Below are positions 25,827-34,553 of a stretch of DNA of 64,000 nucleotides, piece by piece. The notes below the pieces were generated by a model. It was not told where the DNA came from. It searched no databases and saw only the letters and a list, made by a program, of their open reading frames with translations. A program made the position numbers and the translations under genes. Each line of letters opens with the position of its first letter. Within the stretch, counting starts at the first letter, position 1. This stretch comes from Aneurinibacillus thermoaerophilus (GTDB lineage: Bacteria > Bacillota > Bacilli > Aneurinibacillales > Aneurinibacillaceae): positions 113,422 through 177,421 of the forward strand of contig NZ_FNDE01000004.1 of the NCBI RefSeq assembly GCF_900099925.1. Reading direction: 5' to 3'.

Positions 25827-26825
25827 ATGGATACAACACTGGTACTTATCATTGCGATCGTTTGTCTCGCGTTGGCGTTCGACTTTATTAACGGATTTCA
25901 TGACACGGCCAATGCAATCGCGACTTCGGTATCGACACGTGCGCTCTCCCCACGCGTGGCAATTATTCTTGCGGCTACGATGAACTTCGTTGGCGCGCTT
26001 ACATTCACCGGGGTCGCCAAAACGGTAACAAAAGGAATTGTAGACCCTTTTACGCTGGAAAACGGTTCTGCCGTTGTACTGGCAGCTTTGATGGCGGCGA
26101 TTGCCTGGAACCTGATTACATGGTGGTATGGAATTCCGAGCAGCTCTTCGCACGCCCTCATTGGTTCTATTGCAGGCGCAGCCATTGCGGCTGCCGGTTT
26201 TGATGCCCTGAACTATAGCGGTTTTATCAAAATTATTGAATCCCTTGTCATTTCGCCATTTATCGCGTTAGCAGTCGGTTTTATCATCATGTCTCTGTTT
26301 GCGATCATATTTAAAAATTTCAATCTTGGCAAAACGAACCGGGGATTCCGAACCTTTCAAATCTTTACCGCTGCCCTACAATCATACTCGCACGGCACAA
26401 ATGATGCACAGAAAGCGATGGGGATTATTACGCTAGCGTTAATTGCCGGGGGATTTCAGAGTACGACCGATATCCCGGAGTGGGTGCGGTTTAGCGCTGC
26501 ACTCGCTATGGGGCTGGGCACATCAATTGGCGGCTGGAAAATTATCAAAACAGTCGGCGGAAAAATTATGAAATTGCAACCGGTCAATGGGGCTGCGGCA
26601 GATTTATCTTCGGCACTTATTATCTTTGGATTCACTGCGCTCCATTTACCCGTTAGCACGACCCATGTAATTTCTTCGGCTATTATGGGCGTAGGTGCCG
26701 CCAAAAGGGTCAAAGGTGTAAAGTGGGGGGTAGCTCGACGGATCGTTATCACGTGGATTATTACTTTGCCAATTTCCGCGCTGCTTGCCGGCATTTTCTA
26801 TAAAATTGTGGCGCTATTTCTATAA
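25827..26825 (+). CDS. pit: Pit-family inorganic phosphate transporter
   Basis: 332 residues, about ten membrane segments. The two Pit signature repeats are visible: FDFINGFHDTANAIATSVST near the N-terminus and SYSHGTNDAQKAMGIITLAL in the second half, with VSTTHVISS later. These bind metal-phosphate in this cation-coupled importer. AAGGAGAGG precedes the ATG. Operon with the DUF47 gene, closed by a terminator. Confidence 0.94.
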   Translation: MDTTLVLIIAIVCLALAFDFINGFHDTANAIATSVSTRALSPRVAIILAATMNFVGALTFTGVAKTVTKGIVDPFTLENGSAVVLAALMAAIAWNLITWWYGIPSSSSHALIGSIAGAAIAAAGFDALNYSGFIKIIESLVISPFIALAVGFIIMSLFAIIFKNFNLGKTNRGFRTFQIFTAALQSYSHGTNDAQKAMGIITLALIAGGFQSTTDIPEWVRFSAALAMGLGTSIGGWKIIKTVGGKIMKLQPVNGAAADLSSALIIFGFTALHLPVSTTHVISSAIMGVGAAKRVKGVKWGVARRIVITWIITLPISALLAGIFYKIVALFL

Positions 26826-26831
26826 CAATCA

Positions 26832-26857
26832 CCCAGCGGAAAAAACCGCTGGGATTT
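26832..26857 (+). terminator. Terminator of the DUF47-pit operon
   Basis: CCCAGCGG/CCGCTGGG with an A6 loop and ATTTTACTTTTT after it. Confidence 0.85.
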
Positions 26858-27306
26858 TACTTTTTACAACTGTATATTTGCACTTTCACATTCCCCAACC
26901 CTTCAACAGCATGCACAACCATAATGCCCAGTTTCGTGTCGTTCGCTTTATCTTGCAATTGCTTAACAACAAGAAATAAATCTTGGTACAAGTATGAGAA
27001 GTCAACATGTCTATGCGGATATTTCTGCTTTAGCTTCTGGTCTACATCCTTCAACTTCTTTCCTGTCACTAACAAATTCTGTGCCAATTGAGCGCTGACC
27101 TGAGGGGTTAACTTATACCTTGCCTGATACTCCAGAATATCTTTATATATAGTGCTTATCTGTTCAATCACTTCTTCGCCGTGCAACGCCTGGAATTCCG
27201 TTAAATAACTTGCTGCCACATGCTGTTGATATTTCATAAATCCAAGATAAAAAACGGTAAGAATGAACATATACAAAATCAAATATTTTCCGATTTTCTT
27301 TTTCAA
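26857..27306 (-). CDS. Unknown protein with N-terminal membrane anchor
   Basis: Not recognised. 149 residues from a TTG at 27306 that has GGAGGGGG six bases before it; a longer frame to ATG 27357 has no ribosome binding site. One hydrophobic segment (about 7-24) is followed by a helical extracytoplasmic part (QQHVAASYLTEFQALHGEEV ... KLKDVDQKLKQKYPHRHVD) and a C-terminal strand-like end VKVQIYSCKK. It may be a secreted or membrane-tethered sensor-like domain. Convergent with pit. Confidence 0.65.
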   Translation of the reverse strand: MKKKIGKYLILYMFILTVFYLGFMKYQQHVAASYLTEFQALHGEEVIEQISTIYKDILEYQARYKLTPQVSAQLAQNLLVTGKKLKDVDQKLKQKYPHRHVDFSYLYQDLFLVVKQLQDKANDTKLGIMVVHAVEGLGNVKVQIYSCKK

Positions 27307-27372
27307 CTCAATCCCCCTCCGCTCTTTTCCCTTCTTGTACATGTTATTCTTGTCCATTGCGGTTTTATGTCA

Positions 27373-27407
27373 CAAAAAAAACCGAAGCATGTCCGCTTCG
27401 GTTTTTA
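27373..27407. terminator. Bidirectional terminator
   Basis: ACCGAAGC/GCTTCGGT with loop ATGTCC, flanked by A8 and TTTTT. It ends the coiled-coil gene on the minus strand; the T-run on the plus side has no obvious plus-strand gene. Confidence 0.85.
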
Positions 27408-28622
27408 TAGAAAAAGCTCTTTCTCCCACTGCTTCATTTGTTGCTCCAGCGTAGAACGATGCACTTTATGATGCTGGATTTTTTCTCTGTGCTTTTCTAC
27501 TTCCTGCTCCAATTGATAACGCCAGCGCCGAATTTCCTGAATCTTGCCGTCGCAATCATGAATTTGTTTAATACGATCCATGTAATAAACCGGAAGCCGA
27601 ATAATATCCTTCTTCATGGCGACCATCTCTTCAACCAGTTTCGCCGCAAGCCGTTTCGTTTCCCGTTCCATCTGCGCGTCGCTAATGCTCGTATCAATTC
27701 GGTGCCATAGGCTGCGCAGCAAGCCTTCCTCCTCTTGGGCATCATCCTTTTCTTCTTCTCTCCGTTCCGCAAGCTCTACCATCCGGTTCCAAACAACTTT
27801 TGCTTTCCCGCCGAAAATCCCTTCAAATTTTTGAATATCATGCGGTATACGATTCATTAGCGCCGCCTTAATATTTTCTCTTTCTTCAGCGATCTGATCC
27901 AGCTGACGCTGCAGCACTTTCATATTACTTGTCTTCTGTTCCAGCAAACGTTCTTCCAACTCAATCGCATACGTATGCTCGCTCATTTTTTTCTGAAGGT
28001 GGTCATAAATTCCTTTCTTTTCCTGCCAGTAACGCAAGAAGCTCTGAATCCTAGCCTCTGTTTCTTCCGAAGTCAATTGCTCGTTCCAAAGAAACACGAC
28101 ATAGAGCGCAAACGGCAGCAACTTCTCACGCAAACGCTGGGCAGAAAACGCAGGCAACGTTTTGCCCGTCGGTTCAAGCAGGCGCTGGACATATATGGCG
28201 ATACTCTGCGCGTCCGGGCACAGCGTCTCCTGGATTCCTTCCCCTTCGCGCCGAATCGTTTCGATCTTTTCGCCTTCGTACACAAGCAAATCAAGCAATG
28301 TCTCTCCTTGGAACTCCTTGTCCGATTTCGAAAGTTCCTCAATCGCTTGCTGCACAATAAAATTTGTATTTTGCACAAAATCCTCTTTCGTTATGTATGA
28401 TAATTTTTCATTATGCACGGCCTGATTTAAACGAATTAACAGCTTTAGGAGCAATTCGTTGCGCGACCATCCGCTGGCTCTGGCCGCTTCTCTTTCTATC
28501 GTTAAGCTTAATTTGCCAGACAAAAGTTCTAATACATTGCTTTTGTCCATCAAAGCGAATAACAGGCGCGCGACCGTATCGGACAGCGAAACGAGCGCTT
28601 TGGCAAAAGCTTGTTTCTCCAT
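27405..28622 (-). CDS. Coiled-coil-rich unknown protein, 405 residues
   Basis: Not recognised. Soluble, predominantly helical. Heptad-like stretches occur at about 220-260 (YAIELEERLLEQKTSNMKVL) and 355-400 (DCDGKIQEIRRWRYQLEQEV). No membrane helix. ATG 28622 has AAGGGGAAAGA in front and is preferred over upstream codons of the same frame. Monocistronic with a terminator. Could be structural or scaffold-like; no function assigned. Confidence 0.72.
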   Translation of the reverse strand: MEKQAFAKALVSLSDTVARLLFALMDKSNVLELLSGKLSLTIEREAARASGWSRNELLLKLLIRLNQAVHNEKLSYITKEDFVQNTNFIVQQAIEELSKSDKEFQGETLLDLLVYEGEKIETIRREGEGIQETLCPDAQSIAIYVQRLLEPTGKTLPAFSAQRLREKLLPFALYVVFLWNEQLTSEETEARIQSFLRYWQEKKGIYDHLQKKMSEHTYAIELEERLLEQKTSNMKVLQRQLDQIAEERENIKAALMNRIPHDIQKFEGIFGGKAKVVWNRMVELAERREEEKDDAQEEEGLLRSLWHRIDTSISDAQMERETKRLAAKLVEEMVAMKKDIIRLPVYYMDRIKQIHDCDGKIQEIRRWRYQLEQEVEKHREKIQHHKVHRSTLEQQMKQWEKELFL

Positions 28623-28802
28623 GTCTCTTTCCCCTTTCCCGCTGATTTTCGCCATTGTAATACGAAATAAATGTACCATAAGAAAATAGAAATTCTTATT
28701 TTTCCTCTTTTTTGACAAATTCGACAAAAATAGAATCATTTCCTTTGGAATTTAATACCAAATTATGACAAGATTCACATGCAATCTGTGGCATAATATA
28801 TG

Positions 28803-28932
28803 TGTAATCTCCTATTGGCACTGTCATAGCGGGTGTAGGTCATGCTAGCCGTAAACCGTAGCCAATCGGAATCTTGTTGCTATAACCACTCCTCTATTTT
28901 GCCCCTGTCTTGCCACAGGGGCGCTTTTTTTA
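28803..28932 (+). ncRNA. Candidate orphan small RNA with intrinsic terminator
   Basis: A 280-base gap on the plus strand contains an extended -10-like TGGCATAAT at 28789-28797. About 100 bases of mixed-composition sequence with GC-rich patches (GCGGGTGTAGG, GCTAGCCGTAAACCGTAGCC) follow, and then a strong terminator GCCCCTGT/ACAGGGGC plus GCTTTTTTT at 28901-28932. No plus-strand reading frame ends there, and the T-run is on the plus strand only. It is either a free small RNA of about 130 bases or an attenuated leader of the globin gene at 29024. No known RNA family was recognised; the 5' end is approximate. Confidence 0.55.
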
Positions 28933-29023
28933 GCTATCGTATCTAGCACCGCTTTTTTCTATCGTTCCAGATAAAATAATGTATAATGAAAAAAGCATGA
29001 GCATCTGGAGGGATTAATAAACG

Positions 29024-29431
29024 ATGATATCACAAACTCCTTACGAAGCCATCGGGGGCGAAGAAACGATTCGCAAACTGGTAAATGCTTTTTACCTGCG
29101 GGTAGCCAAAGACCCTTTGTTGCGTCCGATCTTTCCTGAAGACTTGACGCTAACTACACAGAAACAATTCATGTTTCTTACACAATTTTTAGGCGGAGAA
29201 CCGCTCTATAGCAACGTATATGGCCATCCGATGATGCGGGCACGCCATATGCGGTTCCAGATTACCCCGAAGCGTGCGGAACGCTGGCTTGCATTGATGA
29301 AAGGGGCAATGGATGAAATCGGAATGGAAGGTCCCGCCCGGGAATATATGTACCAGCGTTTGATTCAAGTGGCGCATCATATGGTGAATTCACCGGATGA
29401 CGAGACGACAAACCACCTTGCTTCCCTATAA
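29024..29431 (+). CDS. glbN: Group II truncated haemoglobin (YjbI-like)
   Basis: 135 residues with the two-over-two globin pattern: YEAIGGEETIRKLVNAFY at the N-terminus, FLGGEPLYSNVYGHPMMRAR, and proximal His in ARHMRFQIT, with the conserved Trp in RAERWLALM. Such proteins bind O2 or NO and are often linked to thiol or NO stress. GGAGGG lies upstream of the ATG. The next small gene follows closely. In B. subtilis the homologue lies beside the SpxH adaptor gene, which is not seen here. Confidence 0.9.
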   Translation: MISQTPYEAIGGEETIRKLVNAFYLRVAKDPLLRPIFPEDLTLTTQKQFMFLTQFLGGEPLYSNVYGHPMMRARHMRFQITPKRAERWLALMKGAMDEIGMEGPAREYMYQRLIQVAHHMVNSPDDETTNHLASL

Positions 29432-29514
29432 TGAATATTTTTACGAAACCAGGGCAGGCTATGGGACAAACCGCAGTAACACCAAACGTCTATGGAAAAG
29501 GGGGTAAACCGTAC

Positions 29515-29661
29515 ATGAATTTTGCAGCGTTTCTTGTTGGATTAGCTGCAGTCATCACGCTCGGTTATTATCTTATCCCGGCGTTTAGTCCAAAACTTGC
29601 CGAACGCCTAAAAATCGCTGAAGCAGAAAAGGCCCCTTCCGATTCTGAAACAGAACGGTAA
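29515..29661 (+). CDS. Small single-span membrane protein
   Basis: 48 residues: MNFAAFLVGLAAVITLGYYL membrane segment followed by a charged tail. GGGGGT lies 10 bases upstream of ATG 29515. The frame stays open to an ATG at 29431 that overlaps the globin stop (TAATG) and could start a 76-residue form by translational coupling, but has no ribosome binding site. Function unknown. Its end overlaps the transcript terminator. Confidence 0.6.
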   Translation: MNFAAFLVGLAAVITLGYYLIPAFSPKLAERLKIAEAEKAPSDSETER

Positions 29662-29679
29662 GGAGCCTTTCTGCTTTTC
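29623..29679 (+). terminator. Terminator overlapping the small membrane protein gene
   Basis: GCAGAAAAGGCCCCTTCCG and CGGTAAGGAGCCTTTCTGC pair with a few mismatches, followed by TTTTCG. The left arm lies in the coding region. Confidence 0.65.
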
Positions 29680-29684
29680 GCAAA

Positions 29685-30419
29685 CTATACAAGCATGGCG
29701 GTGATTTTGCGTACGTAATTCTGCGTTTCTTTAAACGGCGGAATGCCACCATACTTCTTCACATTACCGGGACCAGCATTATAAGCGGCAAGCGCCAATT
29801 CAATATTACCGTTGTAGCGATCCAGCAGCGATTTTAAATAACGAGCGCCGCCGTTCACGTTTTCTTCAATATCAAACGGATTTTTTACGCCAAGCGCCGC
29901 AGCCGTCCGGGGCATAAGCTGCATAAGTCCCATCGCACCTGCCCCGGAACGCGCATTCGGATTGAACCCACTTTCTTGATGGATGACAGCCCTAAGCAAT
30001 TTCGCAGGCACTCCATGCCGCTCAGCGGCCGCAACAATCACCCTTTCAATTTCCGCACGTCCTGCCGATCCCCCGTATGGATTTATCGGCACGGCCCGTG
30101 CTGTCAGCGCTGCTGGCAAAGGCGTAAATTCTTCACGCTGTCCGGCAATTTCTCCGGCCACGGATTGTCCAATGTTCGTCGTCGCCCGTGAAGACGTTGC
30201 CATCATCGCCGCTATCAAATCCGGTGCCATACTTTCTCGATCCGGATTCATCGCAAGCAGAGCCGCTTCGTCCTTTACGGCAGCTGCCAGCATATCCGCA
30301 AACGTGCCGGATTGTCCGGATAGCATTTCTTCTCCTAGCTTTTGTTTGATTTTTGGTTTTTTCTCAGCCATCGACAAGATGACTCCATCCATAAACCACT
30401 GCGATGAAGCAATTTCCAT
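29685..30419 (-). CDS. Lytic transglycosylase (SLT domain, YjbJ/CwlQ-like)
   Basis: 244 residues. The C-terminal 115 residues form an SLT goose-lysozyme-like domain with catalytic Glu in [20 protein letters not shown] and the later [12 protein letters not shown]. The N-terminal 120 residues are a low-complexity Ala/Ser-rich linker. No signal peptide is evident, as in B. subtilis CwlQ. It would cleave peptidoglycan glycan strands. GGAAGGGG before the ATG. Confidence 0.87.
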   Translation of the reverse strand: MEIASSQWFMDGVILSMAEKKPKIKQKLGEEMLSGQSGTFADMLAAAVKDEAALLAMNPDRESMAPDLIAAMMATSSRATTNIGQSVAGEIAGQREEFTPLPAALTARAVPINPYGGSAGRAEIERVIVAAAERHGVPAKLLRAVIHQESGFNPNARSGAGAMGLMQLMPRTAAALGVKNPFDIEENVNGGARYLKSLLDRYNGNIELALAAYNAGPGNVKKYGGIPPFKETQNYVRKITAMLV

Positions 30420-30510
30420 CCTACATCCCCTTCCGTATCACTCCATACTTATTCTATTTTACCCGGTTTTTCCATCATAAATAAAGAAGGAATTTTAGAA
30501 AAAACGCTAT

Positions 30511-30539
30511 TTTACACTTCATTGTTCCCTATGTATACT
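30511..30539 (+). promoter_or_regulatory. Sigma-A promoter of the acyl-CoA ligase gene
   Basis: TTTACA (30511-30516), 17-base spacer, TATACT (30534-30539); 27 bases before the TTG start. No FadR-type palindrome was seen near it. Confidence 0.7.
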
Positions 30540-30565
30540 GAATAAAGGTAAAGGAGGAATAACAT

Positions 30566-32080
30566 TTGATAATCAATGAAATTAAAGGGTTGCATCTCGG
30601 AAATTTTTATTTAACTCATTCTAAGCCCAACGATACAGCCTTGATTTACCACGATAAAAAAATTACCTATGAAAAGCTGGACAAAAATATCCGGCAATAC
30701 GCTGCTTATTTGCGGCAAAACGGCATAAAAAAGGGCGACGTGGTAGCGCTTAGCTGCTACAATACTCCAGAGTTTATCTACAGCTATTTTGCGATTGCCC
30801 ACATTGGGGCGATTGTTGTACCACTTAATCTTACGCTTACAATGGAAGAAATTGCATATATTATCGGAAATGCCAATACGAAAGCGATATTTGTCCATGA
30901 AAACATTTTAGCCAAGCTGAAAGTAGCTCCCGAGCAACTAAAAACAGCGCTTGGTCTGCATAGCGTATTTGTCATCAATGCCGAGACATCTGCATCCATC
31001 GCCGCGCTTACGCCAGACGAAGCAACGGAAGTCAACCCGAAAGCAATATCTACCCTTCTATACACGTCGGGTACAACCGGAAAACCGAAAGGTGCAATGC
31101 TGAGCCATGAAAACTTGCTGGCAAATACCGCGTCATGCAATCGCCTACTGGAGTTGAACGCAAATGATGTCTTTATGTGTGTGCTTCCGATGTTCCACAC
31201 GTTCGGATTCACTACTTCCGTCCTACTTCCGCTGTACGCGGGTTCAACCATTGTCATCCATGAGGCGTTCCAACCTAAAGAAATTATACAATCTTTACTA
31301 CAAAACCGTGTAACCGTATTCTGCGGCGTACCGGCAATGTACGTTGTGTTGGCACAGGCAATGCGATCAGGTAAAGTGGAATTTCCGGACTTGCGCTTCG
31401 CCATCTCCGGTGGTTCGCCGCTGCCGGTAGAAGTGCTTACCCTATTTAATCACCAGTATAAAATCCCGCTTGTAGAAGGATATGGGCTCACGGAGGCATC
31501 GCCAGTAGTAAGCTTAAACCCGTTGCACGGTGAGAAAAAACCAGGCTCCATCGGCAAACCACTTCCGGGCGTGGAAGTACGCATTGTGGATGAAAAGGGA
31601 AATAAGCTTGGCGCTGGAGAAAGCGGAGAAATTATCGTACGCGGCCCAAATGTCATGCAAGGGTATTATCATATGCCGAAAGCGACCAGTGAAACGATTG
31701 TAGACGGCTGGCTACATACCGGCGACATCGGCTATATCGACCAAGAGGGTTATATTTTTATCGTCGATCGCAAGAAAGATATCATTATTACGCGCGGACT
31801 GAACGTATATCCACGTGAAATTGAAGAAGTATTGTACAAGCATCCCGCTGTACTGGAAGCTGCTGTTATTGGCGTTTCGGATTCGGTAAAAGGCGAGGTT
31901 GTTAAAGCATTCGTTGTACCGAAAGAAGGAGAAACACTGGACCGCAGAACGGTGCTTGATTTCCTGAAACCTCACCTAGCGGCTTACAAAATGCCGCGCT
32001 TTGTAGAAATCGTAGATTCGTTACCAAAAAACGCGACTGGAAAAATTCTCAAAAAGGAATTGCGCAATCGGCCGCACTAG
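30566..32080 (+). CDS. lcfB: Long-chain fatty acid-CoA ligase (LcfB-like)
   Basis: 504 residues, AMP-binding superfamily: activates fatty acids to acyl-CoA in the cytoplasm. Motifs: LLYTSGTTGKPKGAM (P-loop-like A3), FCGVPAMYVV, EGYGLTEASPVVSLNP (A5), DGWLHTGDIGYID (A7), DRKKDIIITRGLNVYPREIE (hinge) and the C-terminal NATGKILKKEL with catalytic Lys. TTG start with AGGAGG 8 bases in front. It converges on the next gene, overlapping its end by 4 bases. Confidence 0.92.
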   Translation: MIINEIKGLHLGNFYLTHSKPNDTALIYHDKKITYEKLDKNIRQYAAYLRQNGIKKGDVVALSCYNTPEFIYSYFAIAHIGAIVVPLNLTLTMEEIAYIIGNANTKAIFVHENILAKLKVAPEQLKTALGLHSVFVINAETSASIAALTPDEATEVNPKAISTLLYTSGTTGKPKGAMLSHENLLANTASCNRLLELNANDVFMCVLPMFHTFGFTTSVLLPLYAGSTIVIHEAFQPKEIIQSLLQNRVTVFCGVPAMYVVLAQAMRSGKVEFPDLRFAISGGSPLPVEVLTLFNHQYKIPLVEGYGLTEASPVVSLNPLHGEKKPGSIGKPLPGVEVRIVDEKGNKLGAGESGEIIVRGPNVMQGYYHMPKATSETIVDGWLHTGDIGYIDQEGYIFIVDRKKDIIITRGLNVYPREIEEVLYKHPAVLEAAVIGVSDSVKGEVVKAFVVPKEGETLDRRTVLDFLKPHLAAYKMPRFVEIVDSLPKNATGKILKKELRNRPH

Positions 32081-32862
32081 CCAATCGTATGAATAATAAA
32101 CAATAGTAAAATTCCAATCATAAGTATGGAAAACGGATTGTTTTTTCTCAGCGAAGAAGCCAGGCTATAAATGCTTATACACAGAAAAAAAAGAACGATA
32201 AGCACAAATAGCCACACACCTGCAAGCATATGCCGGTTCCAATTCTCTACCAGCCTTAGCATGATCGCACCGTGGAGTGCAGCGACCGCTACCGCCAACT
32301 GTGAAAGAAAAGACAAACCATGAGCGCCCGCGCGGCCAGATCGGCGATATGCTGTGCGGCCGCCGCGGCTTAACACAGCGAATAGTGTATATGGAAGCAA
32401 AGCAGCAATGACCGCAAGATAACCAATTCCCTGTCCAATCTGATACAACATGCTGCCATCAGCCGGTTCACCGCCGGCTTTCTCCACAGGCGGCCCCTGC
32501 TCTTGTGTAGGCTTTTCTTCCTGAATAGGCAATACGACCGTCTTTCCTTGTTTGGGATTCGCCTCCGTTTTTTGTTTACTGGAAGGAGAGGACTGATGGA
32601 GTGCTTCACCCTGCTGTCCGGGTGTTTCAATGATTCCCCCCTCTTCTCCTTCCACCGCCTTGTTTCCCTCATTTGCCGCTTGCGTTTCGCCATGATCCGA
32701 TTCCATTGATTGCACAGGAGCCGTATCTTGATAATCCGTTATGGGAGTCATCACAAACAAAAAAAGCAAAATGCTAAGCATAACAATACCAAGCAGCAAG
32801 ATACACCAGATAATGTTGCGTACCCACACTCCTGCTTCAGCTCCTTTAAACCGCTCGTACAT
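32077..32862 (-). CDS. Unknown membrane protein with charged extracytoplasmic or linker region
   Basis: Not recognised. 261 residues: one N-terminal hydrophobic segment (about 16-38), a 100-residue region rich in Glu, Gln, Pro and Lys with no structure, then three or four membrane helices in the C-terminal half (about 138-165, 185-205, 213-235, 243-260). The central region looks like a disordered spacer. No partner gene. Confidence 0.65.
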   Translation of the reverse strand: MYERFKGAEAGVWVRNIIWCILLLGIVMLSILLFLFVMTPITDYQDTAPVQSMESDHGETQAANEGNKAVEGEEGGIIETPGQQGEALHQSSPSSKQKTEANPKQGKTVVLPIQEEKPTQEQGPPVEKAGGEPADGSMLYQIGQGIGYLAVIAALLPYTLFAVLSRGGRTAYRRSGRAGAHGLSFLSQLAVAVAALHGAIMLRLVENWNRHMLAGVWLFVLIVLFFLCISIYSLASSLRKNNPFSILMIGILLLFIIHTIG

Positions 32863-33253
32863 TCATTAGTTGTATATATGCGCACCCGCTTAGAATATAT
32901 AACATCAGATAAAAAAGGAATCGGTATCTATCTATACGGTTAAGTGAACTGAATGAATGGTTCCCTAATCTTTAAACCATAATCTCTTCTAGCAAAGTCT
33001 CTAAATCAAGATTTAGTTGCACTGTGTATATGGTTGAGCCAGGAAGTGGCCAGTACATCTCTATATACTTTCGCTACTTAACATAGTAAATTGTTGACTA
33101 TACCAAAAACTTTAAGGACCAAAAAGAATAGTTCCCCAAATAAAATAAAAAGGAGGAAAAAACACAATACAATTAAAGGAATTTTAACCAAAAAAAAGAA
33201 GTAGTGTTTAATACACTACTTCTGTAATGATTCTAATTACCTTTTACGTACAA
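32863..33253. other. AT-rich intergenic region, about 390 bases
   Basis: No protein-coding frame of substance. An isolated AAAAAGGAGGAAAAAAC (about 33151) looks like a ribosome binding site without a following start and frame, and TTGACT at 33093 could be part of a promoter. The right end holds the terminator of the pterin dehydratase gene. Possibly the remains of a lost small gene. Confidence 0.5.
33190..33223 (-). terminator. Terminator of the pterin dehydratase gene
   Basis: AGAAGTAGTGT and ACACTACTTCT pair around TTAAT, followed on the minus strand by TTTTTTTT. Confidence 0.9.
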
Positions 33254-33556
33254 TTAAATCGCTTTCGGTCGTGATACGAGGAGCTGATTGATTTTTTGTG
33301 CAAGCGCAAAGTCTTTGCCTGTTAGCCCGTTTTCGTCGTGCGTGGTGAGACGTAATTTGACCTTGTTATAGCGGATGTCAATGTCAGGATGATGATTTGC
33401 GTCTTCAGCAAACTCACCTACACGATTGACAAACGCAAGCGCCTCACGGAAATTCGCGAACGTAATGTTTCGTTCAATATACGCGCCGCCTTCCAGGTTC
33501 CAACCAAAGATTTTGGAAAGATTCAATTCGATTTGCTCTTGCGATAATTTAGCCAT
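33254..33556 (-). CDS. phhB: 4a-hydroxytetrahydrobiopterin dehydratase
   Basis: About 100 residues, pterin carbinolamine dehydratase (PCD/DcoH). The family signature is present: EDANHHPDIDIRYNKVKLRL followed by TTHDENGLTGKD, with the catalytic His-His-Pro. It dehydrates 4a-hydroxy-tetrahydropterins, recycling the cofactor of aromatic hydroxylases or serving molybdopterin/folate-like pathways; no hydroxylase is seen in the window. ATG 33556 is favoured by AGGGTG at 8 bases. Single gene with its own terminator. Confidence 0.93.
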   Translation of the reverse strand: MAKLSQEQIELNLSKIFGWNLEGGAYIERNITFANFREALAFVNRVGEFAEDANHHPDIDIRYNKVKLRLTTHDENGLTGKDFALAQKINQLLVSRPKAI

Positions 33557-33611
33557 CTTCATCACCCTTTCTTCTTCCCAATTTTTCGCCCACTACTACT
33601 CTATGCATAAC

Positions 33612-34544
33612 CTATATTGTTTTTTCCCTGGGTAGGGAAACAATAAACAAAGAACCTTTACCAAGTTGGCTACGCACCTCAATTTTTCCTTGGTGGCCGC
33701 GCACCAAGCTTTTCGTAATCGCAAGCCCTAAACCAAAGCCTTCGTATTTTTTGTTGTAGGAAGAGTCTGCTTGTTTGAAAGGCTGATAAATCTGGGTAAT
33801 CTGATCTTCGGAAATTCCTATACCATTATCTTCTACTTCTAGGCGGCAATATCCTTTTAACGTATAAGTGCGGATGGTAATATGTCCACCGGATGGCGTG
33901 TATTTAATGGCGTTATGAAGCAAATTAGCAATAATTTGTTTGACTTTTCCTCTGTCCGCATAAAGCCAAAGCGGAGTGTCTTTATGAACCACTTCTACTT
34001 TGTGCCCTTTTTTTACTATGCTTGTCGCAAATTCTTCAACCGTCTCATTCACAATCTCTTCCAGTTGAACACGAGATATTTTCATCTCCAACTTTCCAGA
34101 TTCAATGCGTGAAAAATCGATTAAGTCGTTAATAAGGAGCAGCAAATCTTCTGATTTACGGTGAACGGTCTGAATACACTTTAAATTGGTCGCGTCCCCT
34201 TCTTCTTTGGAAAGACGCTCGGCCAAAAGCTCTGAGTATCCGATAATAACCGTAAGTGGCGTGCGTAGTTCGTGGGATACATTCGCTAAAAATTCCGTTT
34301 TTAGACGATCTAGCTCAGCTAATTGCCGGTTATTTTCCTCCAGCATTTTATTTTGCCGCGACATTTTAACGATAAAAGCGCCAAGCAAGCCAATGAGCCA
34401 AAGAATAATCAGCACGCTGACTCTCAACTCTGTACTACAAATCCGTTCCGGCGCGGCGATAAGCATATAAATCAGCCATCCTACCAAAGGAAAAATGATC
34501 AAAAAAAACAGCATGCCAAAACCTAACGAAATTTTCTTTTTCAC
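33612..34544 (-). CDS. Sensor histidine kinase, two membrane helices, no periplasmic domain
   Basis: 310 residues. Two membrane segments (about 8-30 and 41-59) with only about ten residues between them, then HisKA with EFLANVSHELRTPLTVIIGY (phospho-His91) and a HATPase domain with N-box LLHNAIKYTPSGG, DNGIGISEDQI and GFGLGLAITKSL. The lack of an extracellular domain suggests a membrane or partner signal. GTG start with GGAGTAG about 9 bases before. Overlaps tightly with the receiver gene upstream (9 bases between). Confidence 0.9.
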   Translation of the reverse strand: MKKKISLGFGMLFFLIIFPLVGWLIYMLIAAPERICSTELRVSVLIILWLIGLLGAFIVKMSRQNKMLEENNRQLAELDRLKTEFLANVSHELRTPLTVIIGYSELLAERLSKEEGDATNLKCIQTVHRKSEDLLLLINDLIDFSRIESGKLEMKISRVQLEEIVNETVEEFATSIVKKGHKVEVVHKDTPLWLYADRGKVKQIIANLLHNAIKYTPSGGHITIRTYTLKGYCRLEVEDNGIGISEDQITQIYQPFKQADSSYNKKYEGFGLGLAITKSLVRGHQGKIEVRSQLGKGSLFIVSLPREKTI

Positions 34545-34553
34545 CGCTTTTTT

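Noticed and set aside
28803..28932. T-box or known metabolite riboswitch before glbN
   Set aside because: No T-box AGGGTGG motif, no SAM, cobalamin, TPP, lysine or guanidine core was found; kept as an unclassified RNA candidate.
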